Assembly (NCBI GenBank): GCA_964426945.1
Contig: CAYRSS010000051.1
Coordinates: 1-30,396 of the forward strand
From: CAYRSS01 sp964426945
GTDB taxonomy: Bacteria > Planctomycetota > Phycisphaerae > UBA1845
DNA: 30,396 nucleotides
Reading direction: 5' to 3'
Position numbers and translations under genes: made by a program
Part shown: positions 7,271 through 15,692 of the stretch, piece by piece
Layout of the letters: each line of letters begins with the position of its first letter
Numbering within the stretch: position 1 is the stretch's first letter
The notes under the pieces: model-generated
The model's database searches: none
What the model was told of the DNA's origin: nothing
The model's input: the letters and a program-made list of their open reading frames with translations, nothing else

Positions 7271-8629
7271 TTGGCGCCGATCATCGAGATTCTCAAGAGG
7301 CACGCCTTCTTCATCATCTGCGGCGTGGTCGCGCTGCTCGGCCTGGGCATGGGCGCGCTGGGCTTCAGCGGCATGCCCGCGGTCAGGACGGAGCTGGAGT
7401 CCGCTCAGCGGATGTACGGCGAGCTCAGTTCGCTCCGGTCCGATCCGGTTAACATGTCGCGCATCGAGGCGGAGCGACGGCGAATCGAACAGACCCGGGC
7501 CGACCGTGACAAGGTGCTTACCAAGGCGCGCCAGCTCGCCCCCTATGAGCAGCTGATGCCCGACTTCTTCCCCAACTGCCCGTACGAGGGCGGATTGCAG
7601 GAACAGTTCCTCCAGAAGTACGGCGACGCGCTGAACGAGCTTCTCCCTCGCATCGACGGCCCGGCGGCGGCCGACCTTGAGAAGAACCAGCTCCGCTGGG
7701 GCGTCCGCGCCACCGAGGACGACATCGAAGCGATGGGCGTCCGCATCGGGCTCGAACAGCTTCAGCACAGCCGTGGCGCCACCACCGCCGCGAGCGTCCA
7801 CGATCCGAATGCTCCCCGGTTCGACCTCGGCTGGACGCTCACCCGGTCGGCCGCGGCGATCGACAAGCACGCCCGGGCCCACATGGCTGCGGCCCAGCGC
7901 GTCAACCTCTATGCCATTCGGTGGGACGGCGTAGGCCGGTCGGGGCGTGCCTCAACCCTCGACGTCGTGCAGCTCATTCGCCCCGGCAAGCAGCGCAGCG
8001 ATCGCCTCGATCCGCTGGATATGTGGAAAGCCCAGGTCCAGTTGTGGATCCAGAAAGACGTGCTCGACGCCGTGGCCCGGCTCAACGCGAAGGCCGCGCA
8101 GGAGTTCAAGGGCTCCGAGCAGGCCCAGACGCCCTGGCTGGGGATCATGCCCGTCAAGGAAGTCGTCTCCATCCGCGTGGCCGACTATGTCGAGGCCGAC
8201 CCCGACAAGGCCAGTTGGACGTTCGGCCGTCCCGGCGGCGAGGGTGACGCCAAGCCGGCGGCGTCCAGCATCTCGGTGTTCACGCAGTCTGTCCCCTCCG
8301 CCGAGGGCGACGTCGTCCACTTCACCGTGAAGCTGGTGATGGATCAGCGCGACCTGCTCAAGTTCGTGGACGAACTGACGAAGGACCGGTTCCACACGCT
8401 GCTTCACCTGTCCTATCGCCCGACGTCAAACCTCGAAGAAAAGACCTTCATCTACGATCGCGTGTTCCGCACGACGGTCTTCGGCAGCGAGCCGTCGGTC
8501 AGTGTCGTGATGGATTTCGAGACAATCCTCCCGGCCGATCCGTTCCTCAAGTGGATGCCGCAGGAGGCGCTCGATCTGCGGGGCCTTGCCCGGCCGATCG
8601 ATCCGGATGCGACAGGTGAGGGCGCCTAG
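7271..8629 (+). CDS. Bitopic inner-membrane protein, PilO/GspM-like
   Basis: 452 aa. The TTG start is set by GGAGG at 7259-7263, 7 bases upstream; no ATG is closer. The N-terminus is short and cytoplasmic, residues 12-33 form one membrane helix, and residues about 38-75 are charged and helical with coiled-coil character. The rest is periplasmic. The C-terminal portion (VHFTVKLVMDQRDLLKFVDELTK, then an alternating beta pattern) resembles the ferredoxin-like fold that ends PilO and GspM, although sequence identity cannot be claimed by eye. It stands 82 bases after the PilM fusion and before another bitopic protein, as expected for alignment-complex components. I infer a PilO/GspM role. The protein is about twice the usual PilO length, so extra domains are present in the middle. 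Confidence 0.75.
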   Translation: MAPIIEILKRHAFFIICGVVALLGLGMGALGFSGMPAVRTELESAQRMYGELSSLRSDPVNMSRIEAERRRIEQTRADRDKVLTKARQLAPYEQLMPDFFPNCPYEGGLQEQFLQKYGDALNELLPRIDGPAAADLEKNQLRWGVRATEDDIEAMGVRIGLEQLQHSRGATTAASVHDPNAPRFDLGWTLTRSAAAIDKHARAHMAAAQRVNLYAIRWDGVGRSGRASTLDVVQLIRPGKQRSDRLDPLDMWKAQVQLWIQKDVLDAVARLNAKAAQEFKGSEQAQTPWLGIMPVKEVVSIRVADYVEADPDKASWTFGRPGGEGDAKPAASSISVFTQSVPSAEGDVVHFTVKLVMDQRDLLKFVDELTKDRFHTLLHLSYRPTSNLEEKTFIYDRVFRTTVFGSEPSVSVVMDFETILPADPFLKWMPQEALDLRGLARPIDPDATGEGA

Positions 8630-8667
8630 GCGCCGCACAGAGCGAATACCGGCGCCGCGGCGGCGCC
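8621..8667 (+). repeat. Two strong GC-rich inverted repeats at a gene junction
   Basis: GGCGCC-TA-GGCGCC (8621-8634) is a perfect 14-base palindrome that contains the TAG stop of the upstream gene. Seventeen bases further, GGCGCCG-CGG-CGGCGCC (8651-8667) is a 7-bp stem with a 3-base loop. Both contain GGCGCC, and no T-run follows. They could act as mRNA processing or stability elements between the two cistrons; this is inference. Confidence 0.5.
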
Positions 8668-8688
8668 CCGTCGGAGAGTGACCCAGTC

Positions 8689-10695
8689 ATGGCAAAGCAA
8701 CTCGTCAGCCCGATCGAGCGTCATGTCGACAAGGCCGTGCTCGGTGCAGCGGCCCTCGTGCTCGTGGGGGCGCTGGCTCTCTACCTGGTGGGCAAGCCCA
8801 ACCAGATTGAACTCGGCGGCGAAATGAAGCCGCCCGGCTCGGTCGACGAGGCGCTCGCCAGCCACGCCGAGTCGGTGCGCCGCAGCGTCGCCGGCGCCGT
8901 GCCGCCCGAGCAGGAGGTCGTCGTCGTCTCCGAGAAGTTCGCCGGCGCGGCAGACACCTTCAAAGAGTTCGCGCTCCCGGCCGAGCTGGCGCGGACGGTG
9001 CCATTTAATCCCATTGTACCGCTGGTTGGACCGCCGCCGCCGGTGACGGGCTTCATCGTGCTGGCGACGCCACCGACGCCCTCGCGCCCGGTGGTCGAGT
9101 TCGGCCGCAGCGTGCTCGATCTGTCGCCGCCCGATGTCGGCGTCGATCAGCGCTCGGCGTATTACCGTCCGACCGATTGGGTCACCATTGCGTCGATGTT
9201 CGACCACGCGACCCAGAGCGATCGCCAGCGCGGCGAGTATGGCGAGAAGTACGGCGCCGTGGTGTACGGCGCGGTCGACGTGCAGCGTCGCGCGATGCGC
9301 CCCGATGGCACCTACTCGGATGATGACTGGAAGGACGTGAAGCCGCCGACTGGTGTGACCCGCCCGCTGGATCCGCCCGCCGTTCGCCTCATCGAAACGG
9401 ATGGCGTCTTTACCGTCGTCAACGAAGACCTTTCCGCCGTCGAGGCCTACATGGCCTCGCTCAAGACAGCCGAGCGCCAGCATGAGACCCTCCGCCCGCG
9501 CTTTCCGCTGGTCGTCAACGGCGATGAGTGGCATGTGCCGCAGATCGGCGGCCTAACCCAGCGCCAGATCCTGCTCAGCGACGAGGATCTCGAGCGCCCG
9601 ACCGATCCGCCCAGCGACGATCCGCAGGACCGCTACGGCGACTACGCCTGGGGCACGCAGGAATCCGAGGATACCGAGGACATCACGACCCTCCCCATCG
9701 AGGAGCGCAACCGTCGCCGGTTTGCGAAGTACCAGCAGATGGGCGCGGCCGCCGACGAGCAACTCGATGAGGCCATGGCCATCGCCGCCGCCGGTATCCT
9801 GGATGAAATCGTGAAGGATCCCGAGTCCAGCGCGATCGACGTGAAGCGGGCCGGCGACATGATCGCCGGCGAGGCCCGCGACCGACGGTTCAACATCCTC
9901 CGCCGCAAGGAGGAGATCGCGCGGGCCGAGGCGGCCGCCAACCGCGGCGGGTCCCGGACCGAGGAGGCTTACGTCCGCCCGGTGCAGGCCACCCAACTGG
10001 TCTGGGGCTTCGACACCGGCGGCGAGCGGCTCGAGCCGGGCCGGTCCTACCAGTACCGCGTGCGCGTCCGCGTCGCGAATCCCTTCGCCGGCGCTCCCAA
10101 GCAGCTCAAGCACCCGCGCGACGCGCAGGTGGTCTTGATTCCCAGCGAGTGGTCGGAGCCGTCGGAGGACATCACGGTCCCGCCGGATCGTCAGTTCTTC
10201 GTCCGCTCGCAGATTGTTTCCGGCGGCCGCTCCGAGGCCCAGGTGGACGTCTTCCAGTGGTTCGAGGGGGTGTGGGTCTCCAGCACGCTGCGCTTCCGGG
10301 TGGGTGAGCGGATGGCCCGCGTCGACAAGACGACCATCCCCGTGCCCGACGTCCCCCTCGATCGCAACAGCGGCTTCCGCGGCGACGTGTCGTTTGACGC
10401 CGGGGCCACGCTCCTGGGGATCGACGCGGACCGGACCTTTATGGAGCCCCGGAAGGCGGGTCGCAGCGTCAAGTACCAGCCGGGCAAGCAACTCGTCGTG
10501 GCCTTCGTCGACGAGTCGGGGCAGGTGTTCGAGCGCTTTGCCTCGCTGGACAAAATCAACCCGGACAAGTCGCTGCGGCAGTCGGAGGTCTGGACCCCGA
10601 TCGCCATGAAGGATGAGACACAGCCGCAGCCGGGACCGGGCCCGAAGCCCGGTCCGGACCGCGGCGGGGGCAAGCCCGGAATCGGAGGGCCATGA
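8689..10695 (+). CDS. Large bitopic envelope protein of the secretin operon
   Basis: 668 aa from an ATG at 8689 with GGAGAG upstream. A short basic N-terminus is followed by one membrane helix (about 17-34), so most of the chain would be periplasmic. Residues 35-330 include proline-rich linkers and beta-like segments. Residues about 345-430 are charged and helical. Around residues 440-530 there is a beta-rich, fibronectin-III-like stretch (YQYRVRVRVANPFAG, SEWSEPSEDITVP). The C-terminus is a Pro/Gly/Lys-rich tail (QPGPGPKPGPDRGGGKPG). I do not recognise a named family. Its topology and its position directly before the secretin match GspC/PilP-type connectors between inner-membrane platform and secretin, which is my working guess. 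Coding is very well supported by length and third-position bias. Confidence 0.78.
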   Translation: MAKQLVSPIERHVDKAVLGAAALVLVGALALYLVGKPNQIELGGEMKPPGSVDEALASHAESVRRSVAGAVPPEQEVVVVSEKFAGAADTFKEFALPAELARTVPFNPIVPLVGPPPPVTGFIVLATPPTPSRPVVEFGRSVLDLSPPDVGVDQRSAYYRPTDWVTIASMFDHATQSDRQRGEYGEKYGAVVYGAVDVQRRAMRPDGTYSDDDWKDVKPPTGVTRPLDPPAVRLIETDGVFTVVNEDLSAVEAYMASLKTAERQHETLRPRFPLVVNGDEWHVPQIGGLTQRQILLSDEDLERPTDPPSDDPQDRYGDYAWGTQESEDTEDITTLPIEERNRRRFAKYQQMGAAADEQLDEAMAIAAAGILDEIVKDPESSAIDVKRAGDMIAGEARDRRFNILRRKEEIARAEAAANRGGSRTEEAYVRPVQATQLVWGFDTGGERLEPGRSYQYRVRVRVANPFAGAPKQLKHPRDAQVVLIPSEWSEPSEDITVPPDRQFFVRSQIVSGGRSEAQVDVFQWFEGVWVSSTLRFRVGERMARVDKTTIPVPDVPLDRNSGFRGDVSFDAGATLLGIDADRTFMEPRKAGRSVKYQPGKQLVVAFVDESGQVFERFASLDKINPDKSLRQSEVWTPIAMKDETQPQPGPGPKPGPDRGGGKPGIGGP

Positions 10696-10720
10696 GCCCC
10701 GCTGCAGGATGAGGCGGAAT

Positions 10721-10777
10721 CACCGGAAGTGGCTGCCGTTTCCGGTGCTTGCGTGCCCAGCACTGAGAACCTAGAAT
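10721..10777 (+). promoter_or_regulatory. Hairpin and possible internal promoter before the secretin gene
   Basis: The 258-base gap 10696-10953 is much larger than other gaps in this operon. It holds an 8-bp inverted repeat (CACCGGAA, 10721-10728 / TTCCGGTG, 10740-10747) without a T-run. Then TTGCGT (10749-10754), 17 bases and TAGAAT (10772-10777) form a moderate sigma-70-type promoter. The secretin and ExbBD genes may therefore also be transcribed from here. Weak -35, so only moderate support. Confidence 0.4.
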
Positions 10778-10953
10778 CCGCCCCCAGCGCGGGTTGGGCC
10801 GATGCGAACGTTCGCCATGGCATTCATCCCATACGATAACCTCATTCGCTCGGGCCGTTGATGTAGCGCGTCCGCGAGGAACCCCGGGGATCGGCTACCA
10901 CCAGAGGCAGCACCCCCCGGACCGCACACGGACGAAACCACGGAGGAGCCCCT

Positions 10954-13900
10954 TTGCACACCGTAACGCTGATGAAGAGGGCGGGCGTCGTCATGACGCT
11001 CGCGGTATGCCTGCTCGTGGCCGGTCCCGCCCGCGCGGCGGACGACGCCGAGTCGCTCCGGCAGGCCGTCGAGCTGTACAACCAGGGCGAGTATCTCGAA
11101 GCCCAGGAGATCCTGGCCGGGATCGATCGCGCCAAGCTGAACGAGGACGACCAGGCCCTCCGCGACGAGTACCTCGATCGCACCCGCGTCGCGATCAGCA
11201 TGGCCGAAAAGGCCGGGCGCGACCTCGAGGACGCCGAGTTGGCGGCTGAGTCTGCCCAGGCGGCGACTGACCCGGCGGTGAAAGAGCAGGAACTCGCCTC
11301 CGCCCGTCGGCTGCTTGAGACGGTGCTGGCCAATGAGTACGCACCGCCCGCGATGCGCAACGCAGCTGTCGCCCGGCTCCGCGCCCTGGACGGCGGCGAA
11401 GCCCCCGACGCGGACGCCCCGATCGCGGAGATCGTCATCACGGCGCCCGTGGCGGATGAGCCGGCAGACACGCAGGAACCCACGGCCGACGCCGCACCGG
11501 CCGCGCCCCAGCCCACCGCGGAAGACGTCGAGAACGCCCGGGCCCGCGTGGCCGAGGCGGACAAGATGCTCGCCGCCGGCCGTTACGACGAAGCCGAGCG
11601 GCTGTACACCGAAGCGCTGGCCTACGTCCCCGGCTACCCCGATGCCCAGACCGGCCTCGACGCCGTGGTCAAGCACCGCGCGAACATCTACGGCACGCCC
11701 GCGATGACCTTGATCGAGCGGGTCCGCCTCGAGGACGAACTCAACTGGCAGCGCAACGAACAGGCCTATCACTCGACCGAGCGGACCATCCGCGAACACG
11801 TCGCGAACAACCGCTATGACGACGCCCACGCGGCGCTGACCCGCGCCCGGCAGATCGTCGAAGCCGCCCGGCAGTACGCCGACCCCGTCTCGAAGTACGA
11901 GGCCCTGCGTGCCCAATTCGAGGGACTGAGCGAGGAAGTGGCCGAGGCTGAGCGTCGCTATCACGAGGCCGAGGTCGCCCGCGTGCGGGCCGAGGTCGAG
12001 AAGCAGCGCAACATCCGCAAGGAGGAGATCGAAGCCAACCGCCGCCGCGAGATCGACGCCCTGATGAACCAGGCGAACGAGCATCGCATGAACGGCGACC
12101 TCGACGGCGCCATCGGCGTGCTCAACCAGGTGCTGGCGATGGACCCCAAGAACATGCCGGCCCGATGGTTGCTCGACTCGCTTGAGGAGGACCGCAACTT
12201 CCGCAAGCAGCGGGACCTGCACGCGGTCAAGGCGACCGAGACGCTGCGCACCCTCGTCGACGTGGAGGAATCGAAGATTCCCTGGTCGGAGACGGTGACC
12301 TATCCCAAGGACTGGCCCGAGCGCATCAGCCGTCCGGAGCGCAACCGCCCGGGCTCGACGGTGCGTGACAGCCTGCTGTCCAGCGCCCTGCAGAAGCAGG
12401 TTCCGGTCGACTTCAACAACCAGCCCTTCGGCCAGGTCATCGAGGCGCTGGTTGAGTCGCACAACCTGAACATCCTGGTCGACTGGAACGACCTGAAGCT
12501 CGCGGGCATCGACGCCAACGCGCCCATCAACCTGCGCCTGCCGCGCGAGGTGACGCTCAAGAAGGTGCTCACCGAGGTGCTGGACCAGGCCGGCGGCGGG
12601 GTGGTGGACCTCGGCTACGACATCCACGAGGGTGTCATTTCGGTCGCGACCCAGAAGCACCTGGATAACCGCACCTACACCGCGGTGTACGACATCAGCG
12701 ACCTGCTGATGGAAGTGCCCATCTTCGCCGACGCGCCGATGACCGACCTGGCCACCGCGTCGCGTCCGAAGCCTGTACGCACCTACGAGACGATGCCCTG
12801 GAGCGTCGGCGACGATGACGACGACGACATCGAGCGCGATCCGGCCCGCGAGGACCGCGTCCGTCGGATCATCTCGCTGATCCAGGATGTCATCGATCAG
12901 GATTCGTGGCGCGAGACCGGCGGCACCATCGGCACGATCCGCGAAATCAACAGCCAGCTCGTGGTCACGCAGAACACGGCCGCCCAGCAGCAGATCGGCG
13001 GCCTGCTCGACAAGCTCCGCGAGCAGCGCGCGATCCAGATCGGCATCGAGGCTCGCTTCCTGACGATCGCCAGCCATTACCTCGAAGAGTTCGGTGTCGA
13101 CCTCGACATCGTGCTCAACAGCGGCAATGCCGGCTTCGACATCGCCCCGACCCGCAACACGGGCGACCCGATCGCGACCGATCCGGTCCTGGGCAGCCGT
13201 CTGCTCGTACCGCGCTCGGTGTCCCGCGTCGGATTCGGTCCGGCGGTGCCCGGCCTGGGCGACGCCACCGAGAACGTCGATGGCATCAACCAGCCCTTCA
13301 CCAACCCGACTTACGTGCCGCGCGGCGGTGCGGGTGGCGGGTCGCGTATTACGCCCGTTCCCATCGGCAGCAACGTGGTTGGCTACACCGATCCGTCGCG
13401 CATCACGCACGACATCCCCGGCACTTTCGCCGGCAAGGACACGCCCGCGGGGCTCAACATCTTTGGAAGCTTCCTCGACAACATCCAGGTCGACTTCCTG
13501 ATCCGCGCCACGCAGGCTGACTCGCGTAACTCGGTGCTCACCGCGCCGCGCATCGTCCTGTTTAACGGCCAGCGCTCGTGGGTGGCCGTGACCGTGCAGA
13601 CCAATTTCGTCAGTCAGCTCATCCCGGCGGTCGCCACGGCCGCGGCCGCTCAGGCGCCGCAGACCGGCACGATCAACGCCGGCGCCGTGCTCGATGTGCA
13701 GGGTACCGTCACTTCCGACAAGCGCTACGTCACGATGACGCTGCGTCCCGGCGTGACGCGACTGAACCAGCTCAGCACCTTCCAGACCAGCGGCGGCGGT
13801 ACGGCGGGCGACGCGTTCGTACAGCTCCCTGAGCTGTCGAGCCAGTTGATCAAGACAACCGTGACGGTCCCCGATGGCGGCACGCTGCTGATCGGTGGAC

Positions 13901-14094
13901 AGAAGCTTGCGGCCGAGACGGAGGTCGATTCCGGCGTGCCGGGCCTTTCGAAGATCCCGGTGCTCAAGCGTCTCTACAGCTCGCGCGTGCTCGTGAAGGA
14001 TGAACAGACGCTGCTGATCCTCGTGAAGCCGACGATCTTCATCCAGTCGGAGCAGGAGGAGCAGGCGTTCCCAACCTTCTCCGAGCGCAGCTAG
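10954..14094 (+). CDS. TPR-containing secretin (PilQ/GspD family outer-membrane pore)
   Basis: 1046 aa. The TTG at 10954 is chosen because GGAGGAG lies 5 bases before it; an in-frame ATG at 10972 is the alternative. Residues 1-29 are a signal peptide ending ARAA. Residues 30-430 are helical TPR-like repeats (LYNQGEYLEAQEIL, MLAAGRYDEAERLYTEAL, MNGDLDGAIGVLNQVLAMDP) with a coiled-coil segment near 320-370. About 481-570 is a secretin N-domain-like module (VPVDFNNQPFGQVIEALV). Residues about 840-1040 are the secretin pore, with TAPRIVLFNGQRSW and the family signature VPDGGTLLIGGQ (about 970) through GVPGLSKIPVLKRLYSS, ending LLILVKPTIF. It should form a multimeric outer-membrane channel. The very long TPR half is unusual and could bind peptidoglycan or partner proteins. 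ExbB follows after 13 bases. Confidence 0.95.
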   Translation: MHTVTLMKRAGVVMTLAVCLLVAGPARAADDAESLRQAVELYNQGEYLEAQEILAGIDRAKLNEDDQALRDEYLDRTRVAISMAEKAGRDLEDAELAAESAQAATDPAVKEQELASARRLLETVLANEYAPPAMRNAAVARLRALDGGEAPDADAPIAEIVITAPVADEPADTQEPTADAAPAAPQPTAEDVENARARVAEADKMLAAGRYDEAERLYTEALAYVPGYPDAQTGLDAVVKHRANIYGTPAMTLIERVRLEDELNWQRNEQAYHSTERTIREHVANNRYDDAHAALTRARQIVEAARQYADPVSKYEALRAQFEGLSEEVAEAERRYHEAEVARVRAEVEKQRNIRKEEIEANRRREIDALMNQANEHRMNGDLDGAIGVLNQVLAMDPKNMPARWLLDSLEEDRNFRKQRDLHAVKATETLRTLVDVEESKIPWSETVTYPKDWPERISRPERNRPGSTVRDSLLSSALQKQVPVDFNNQPFGQVIEALVESHNLNILVDWNDLKLAGIDANAPINLRLPREVTLKKVLTEVLDQAGGGVVDLGYDIHEGVISVATQKHLDNRTYTAVYDISDLLMEVPIFADAPMTDLATASRPKPVRTYETMPWSVGDDDDDDIERDPAREDRVRRIISLIQDVIDQDSWRETGGTIGTIREINSQLVVTQNTAAQQQIGGLLDKLREQRAIQIGIEARFLTIASHYLEEFGVDLDIVLNSGNAGFDIAPTRNTGDPIATDPVLGSRLLVPRSVSRVGFGPAVPGLGDATENVDGINQPFTNPTYVPRGGAGGGSRITPVPIGSNVVGYTDPSRITHDIPGTFAGKDTPAGLNIFGSFLDNIQVDFLIRATQADSRNSVLTAPRIVLFNGQRSWVAVTVQTNFVSQLIPAVATAAAAQAPQTGTINAGAVLDVQGTVTSDKRYVTMTLRPGVTRLNQLSTFQTSGGGTAGDAFVQLPELSSQLIKTTVTVPDGGTLLIGGQKLAAETEVDSGVPGLSKIPVLKRLYSSRVLVKDEQTLLILVKPTIFIQSEQEEQAFPTFSERS

Positions 14095-14107
14095 GCGGGC
14101 CGGACAG

Positions 14108-14857
14108 ATGATCGGCGCATCGTTGGTCGGCAGCGCGGCAGGGCTCCTTGCGAGCAGCGCGCCGGCGGCCTTCGACGCCGCGGAAATGATCGGGAAGGGC
14201 GGGGCGATCGGTTGGACGATCCTCGCCCTTTCCGTTTTTTTTCTGACCCTGTCGGTCGTGCTCGCGCTGAAGCTCCGCCTCGGCGAGCAGTGCCCCGACG
14301 AGTTGCTCGATGAAGCATCGGCGCTCGCCGACCGGGGTGACTGGTCAAAGCTCGATGACCTGCTGGCCGCTGACCCTTCGGCGCTGGCGGCCGTGCTCGA
14401 CCCGCTGGTCCGCCGCCGTACCGAGGTCGAGCATCGGCTGGAAGACGTGCTCGCCGAAAGCTGCGCCGAGCAAACCACCGTCCTCAACCAGCGTGTGGCG
14501 TACGTCGGTTTGATCGCGGCGATCGCTCCGATGCTCGGGCTCTTCGGCACCGTGTCGGGCATGATCAAGGCGTTCGCAACGATTTCGGCTTCGCCGGCCG
14601 CGCCGGATGCGCCGCAATTGGCCGGGGCCATCAGCGAGGCGCTCATTACCACGTATCTCGGCCTCCTGGTGGCCATGCCCGCGCTCGTGGTCCACACAGT
14701 GCTGCGCCACCGGGTGCTGGCCGTCGGGCTTCGCCTCGTCGAGATGGGCGAACAGTTCATCGAACTGCTCCGCCGCCCCTTGGGGCGGCCCGCGCCGCCA
14801 GTGGGCCGTGCCACCGCGGCGAAGGCGGCTCAACCGATCGTCCGGCCTCGATCATGA
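14108..14857 (+). CDS. exbB: ExbB/TolQ/MotA-family proton channel
   Basis: 249 aa. Three membrane helices have the ExbB/TolQ layout: TM1 about 31-53, a cytoplasmic charged loop about 57-125, TM2 about 131-153 (YVGLIAAIAPMLGLFGTVSG, the most conserved family block) and TM3 about 175-198 (SEALITTYLGLLVAMPAL). A short Arg/Pro tail follows. The family forms a pentameric inner-membrane channel around ExbD helices and converts proton flow into mechanical work on an envelope partner. The gene starts 13 bases after the secretin stop and overlaps the first ExbD gene by 4 bases (ATGA), so co-expression is near certain. No TonB- or TolA-like partner is present in the window; the secretin platform is the obvious candidate. 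The SD is weak. Confidence 0.93.
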   Translation: MIGASLVGSAAGLLASSAPAAFDAAEMIGKGGAIGWTILALSVFFLTLSVVLALKLRLGEQCPDELLDEASALADRGDWSKLDDLLAADPSALAAVLDPLVRRRTEVEHRLEDVLAESCAEQTTVLNQRVAYVGLIAAIAPMLGLFGTVSGMIKAFATISASPAAPDAPQLAGAISEALITTYLGLLVAMPALVVHTVLRHRVLAVGLRLVEMGEQFIELLRRPLGRPAPPVGRATAAKAAQPIVRPRS

Positions 14858-15255
14858 AACGCGTCCTTCCCGAGCCCGGTCTGCTCACGCTTGACCTGAC
14901 GGCGATGATCGACGTCATCTTCCTGCTTCTGATCTTCTGGATGATGTTCACCAGCCTGCAGGCTCGCCGGGTGGATCGGGACATCGTGACCCCCGTGTCG
15001 GACATCCCTGCCGGTTCTGCGGAGGGTGAGCTATGCACGATCGAGCTGCCCGCAGGCGGGATGGTGGCCCTCGTGGAGCACGAGCCCGTCGCCATCGACG
15101 CGCTGGCGGATGCCGTCCGCGCGAGGCGGCCGGCGGGGGTTCTGCTGCGGGCGGCGGGTGAGGCAGACTCGGCGGCGGTTCGGGAGGTGCTTGCGGCCCT
15201 GCGCGAGGCGGGGATCGACCGCTTGGGGCTCGCTGTCCGGGAGGCGCCGCCGTGA
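14854..15255 (+). CDS. exbD: ExbD/TolR-family protein, first copy
   Basis: 133 aa. It begins by the ATGA overlap with ExbB. Residues 11-31 hold the single membrane helix with the family motif LDLTAMIDVIFLLLIFWMMF; Asp20 is the proton-carrying aspartate (equivalent to ExbD Asp25). Residues 45-133 form the periplasmic domain with the usual end, LLRAAGEADSAAVREVLAALREAGIDRLGLAV. The length is normal. The stop overlaps the GTG start of the second ExbD (GTGA), so ExbB-ExbD-ExbD is a tightly coupled unit. Two different ExbD subunits may form a heterodimeric stator; this is inference from gene order. Confidence 0.93.
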   Translation: MKRVLPEPGLLTLDLTAMIDVIFLLLIFWMMFTSLQARRVDRDIVTPVSDIPAGSAEGELCTIELPAGGMVALVEHEPVAIDALADAVRARRPAGVLLRAAGEADSAAVREVLAALREAGIDRLGLAVREAPP

Positions 15256-15680
15256 ATCCGCGTCGAGCCCTCCAACGTATGGCCGAGGACGGCGGAGTGG
15301 CCGCCGCGGCCCTGACACCGATGATCGACGTTGTCTTTCTGCTGATGATCTTCTTTCTGTTCGGTACCATCCCCTTGGGCGAGCGGCAGATCCTGGCCGC
15401 GATCGCCGCTGCTCCGGCGGCCTCGCCCGCGGCGGCGGGCGGCCCCTGTCGGGTGGTGTTGCGGACGGACGGCGGCCTGCGATACCAGGTGGACGGCGGC
15501 GCGTGGGTCGAGTCGTTTGCCACGCTTGAGGGGCAGATCGCCGACCGGCTGCGCCACCCGGACTGCGACGGCTACGTGACGGTCGACGCTCAGGCCGGGG
15601 TAGCGTTTCAGCACGTCGTCGATGTGTTCTCGGCTGCGCAGCGCTGCGGCGCGCTGGGCGTCAGCATGAAGTCGGATTGA
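15252..15680 (+). CDS. exbD: ExbD/TolR-family protein, second copy
   Basis: 142 aa from a GTG in a GTGA overlap with the first ExbD. A slightly longer cytoplasmic N-terminus leads to the membrane helix, with LTPMIDVVFLLMIFFLF at about 21-37; Asp26 is the conserved proton-binding residue. The periplasmic part (about 45-142) contains LRTDGGLRYQVDGGAW and ends in a typical helix-strand pattern (FQHVVDVFSAAQRCGALGVSM). It is clearly divergent from the first copy outside the membrane helix, which argues for distinct roles rather than a recent duplication. The YdjY-domain gene starts 12 bases downstream. Confidence 0.92.
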   Translation: MNPRRALQRMAEDGGVAAAALTPMIDVVFLLMIFFLFGTIPLGERQILAAIAAAPAASPAAAGGPCRVVLRTDGGLRYQVDGGAWVESFATLEGQIADRLRHPDCDGYVTVDAQAGVAFQHVVDVFSAAQRCGALGVSMKSD

Positions 15681-15692
15681 GGAGTGTGCACC

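Noticed and set aside
10771..14814. A 1347-codon open frame on the minus strand opposite the secretin and exbB
   Set aside because: It lies antisense to a strongly supported secretin and ExbB, its product is His/Arg/Val/Asp-rich low-complexity, and no domain or start signal is visible. It arises from the codon bias of the real genes.
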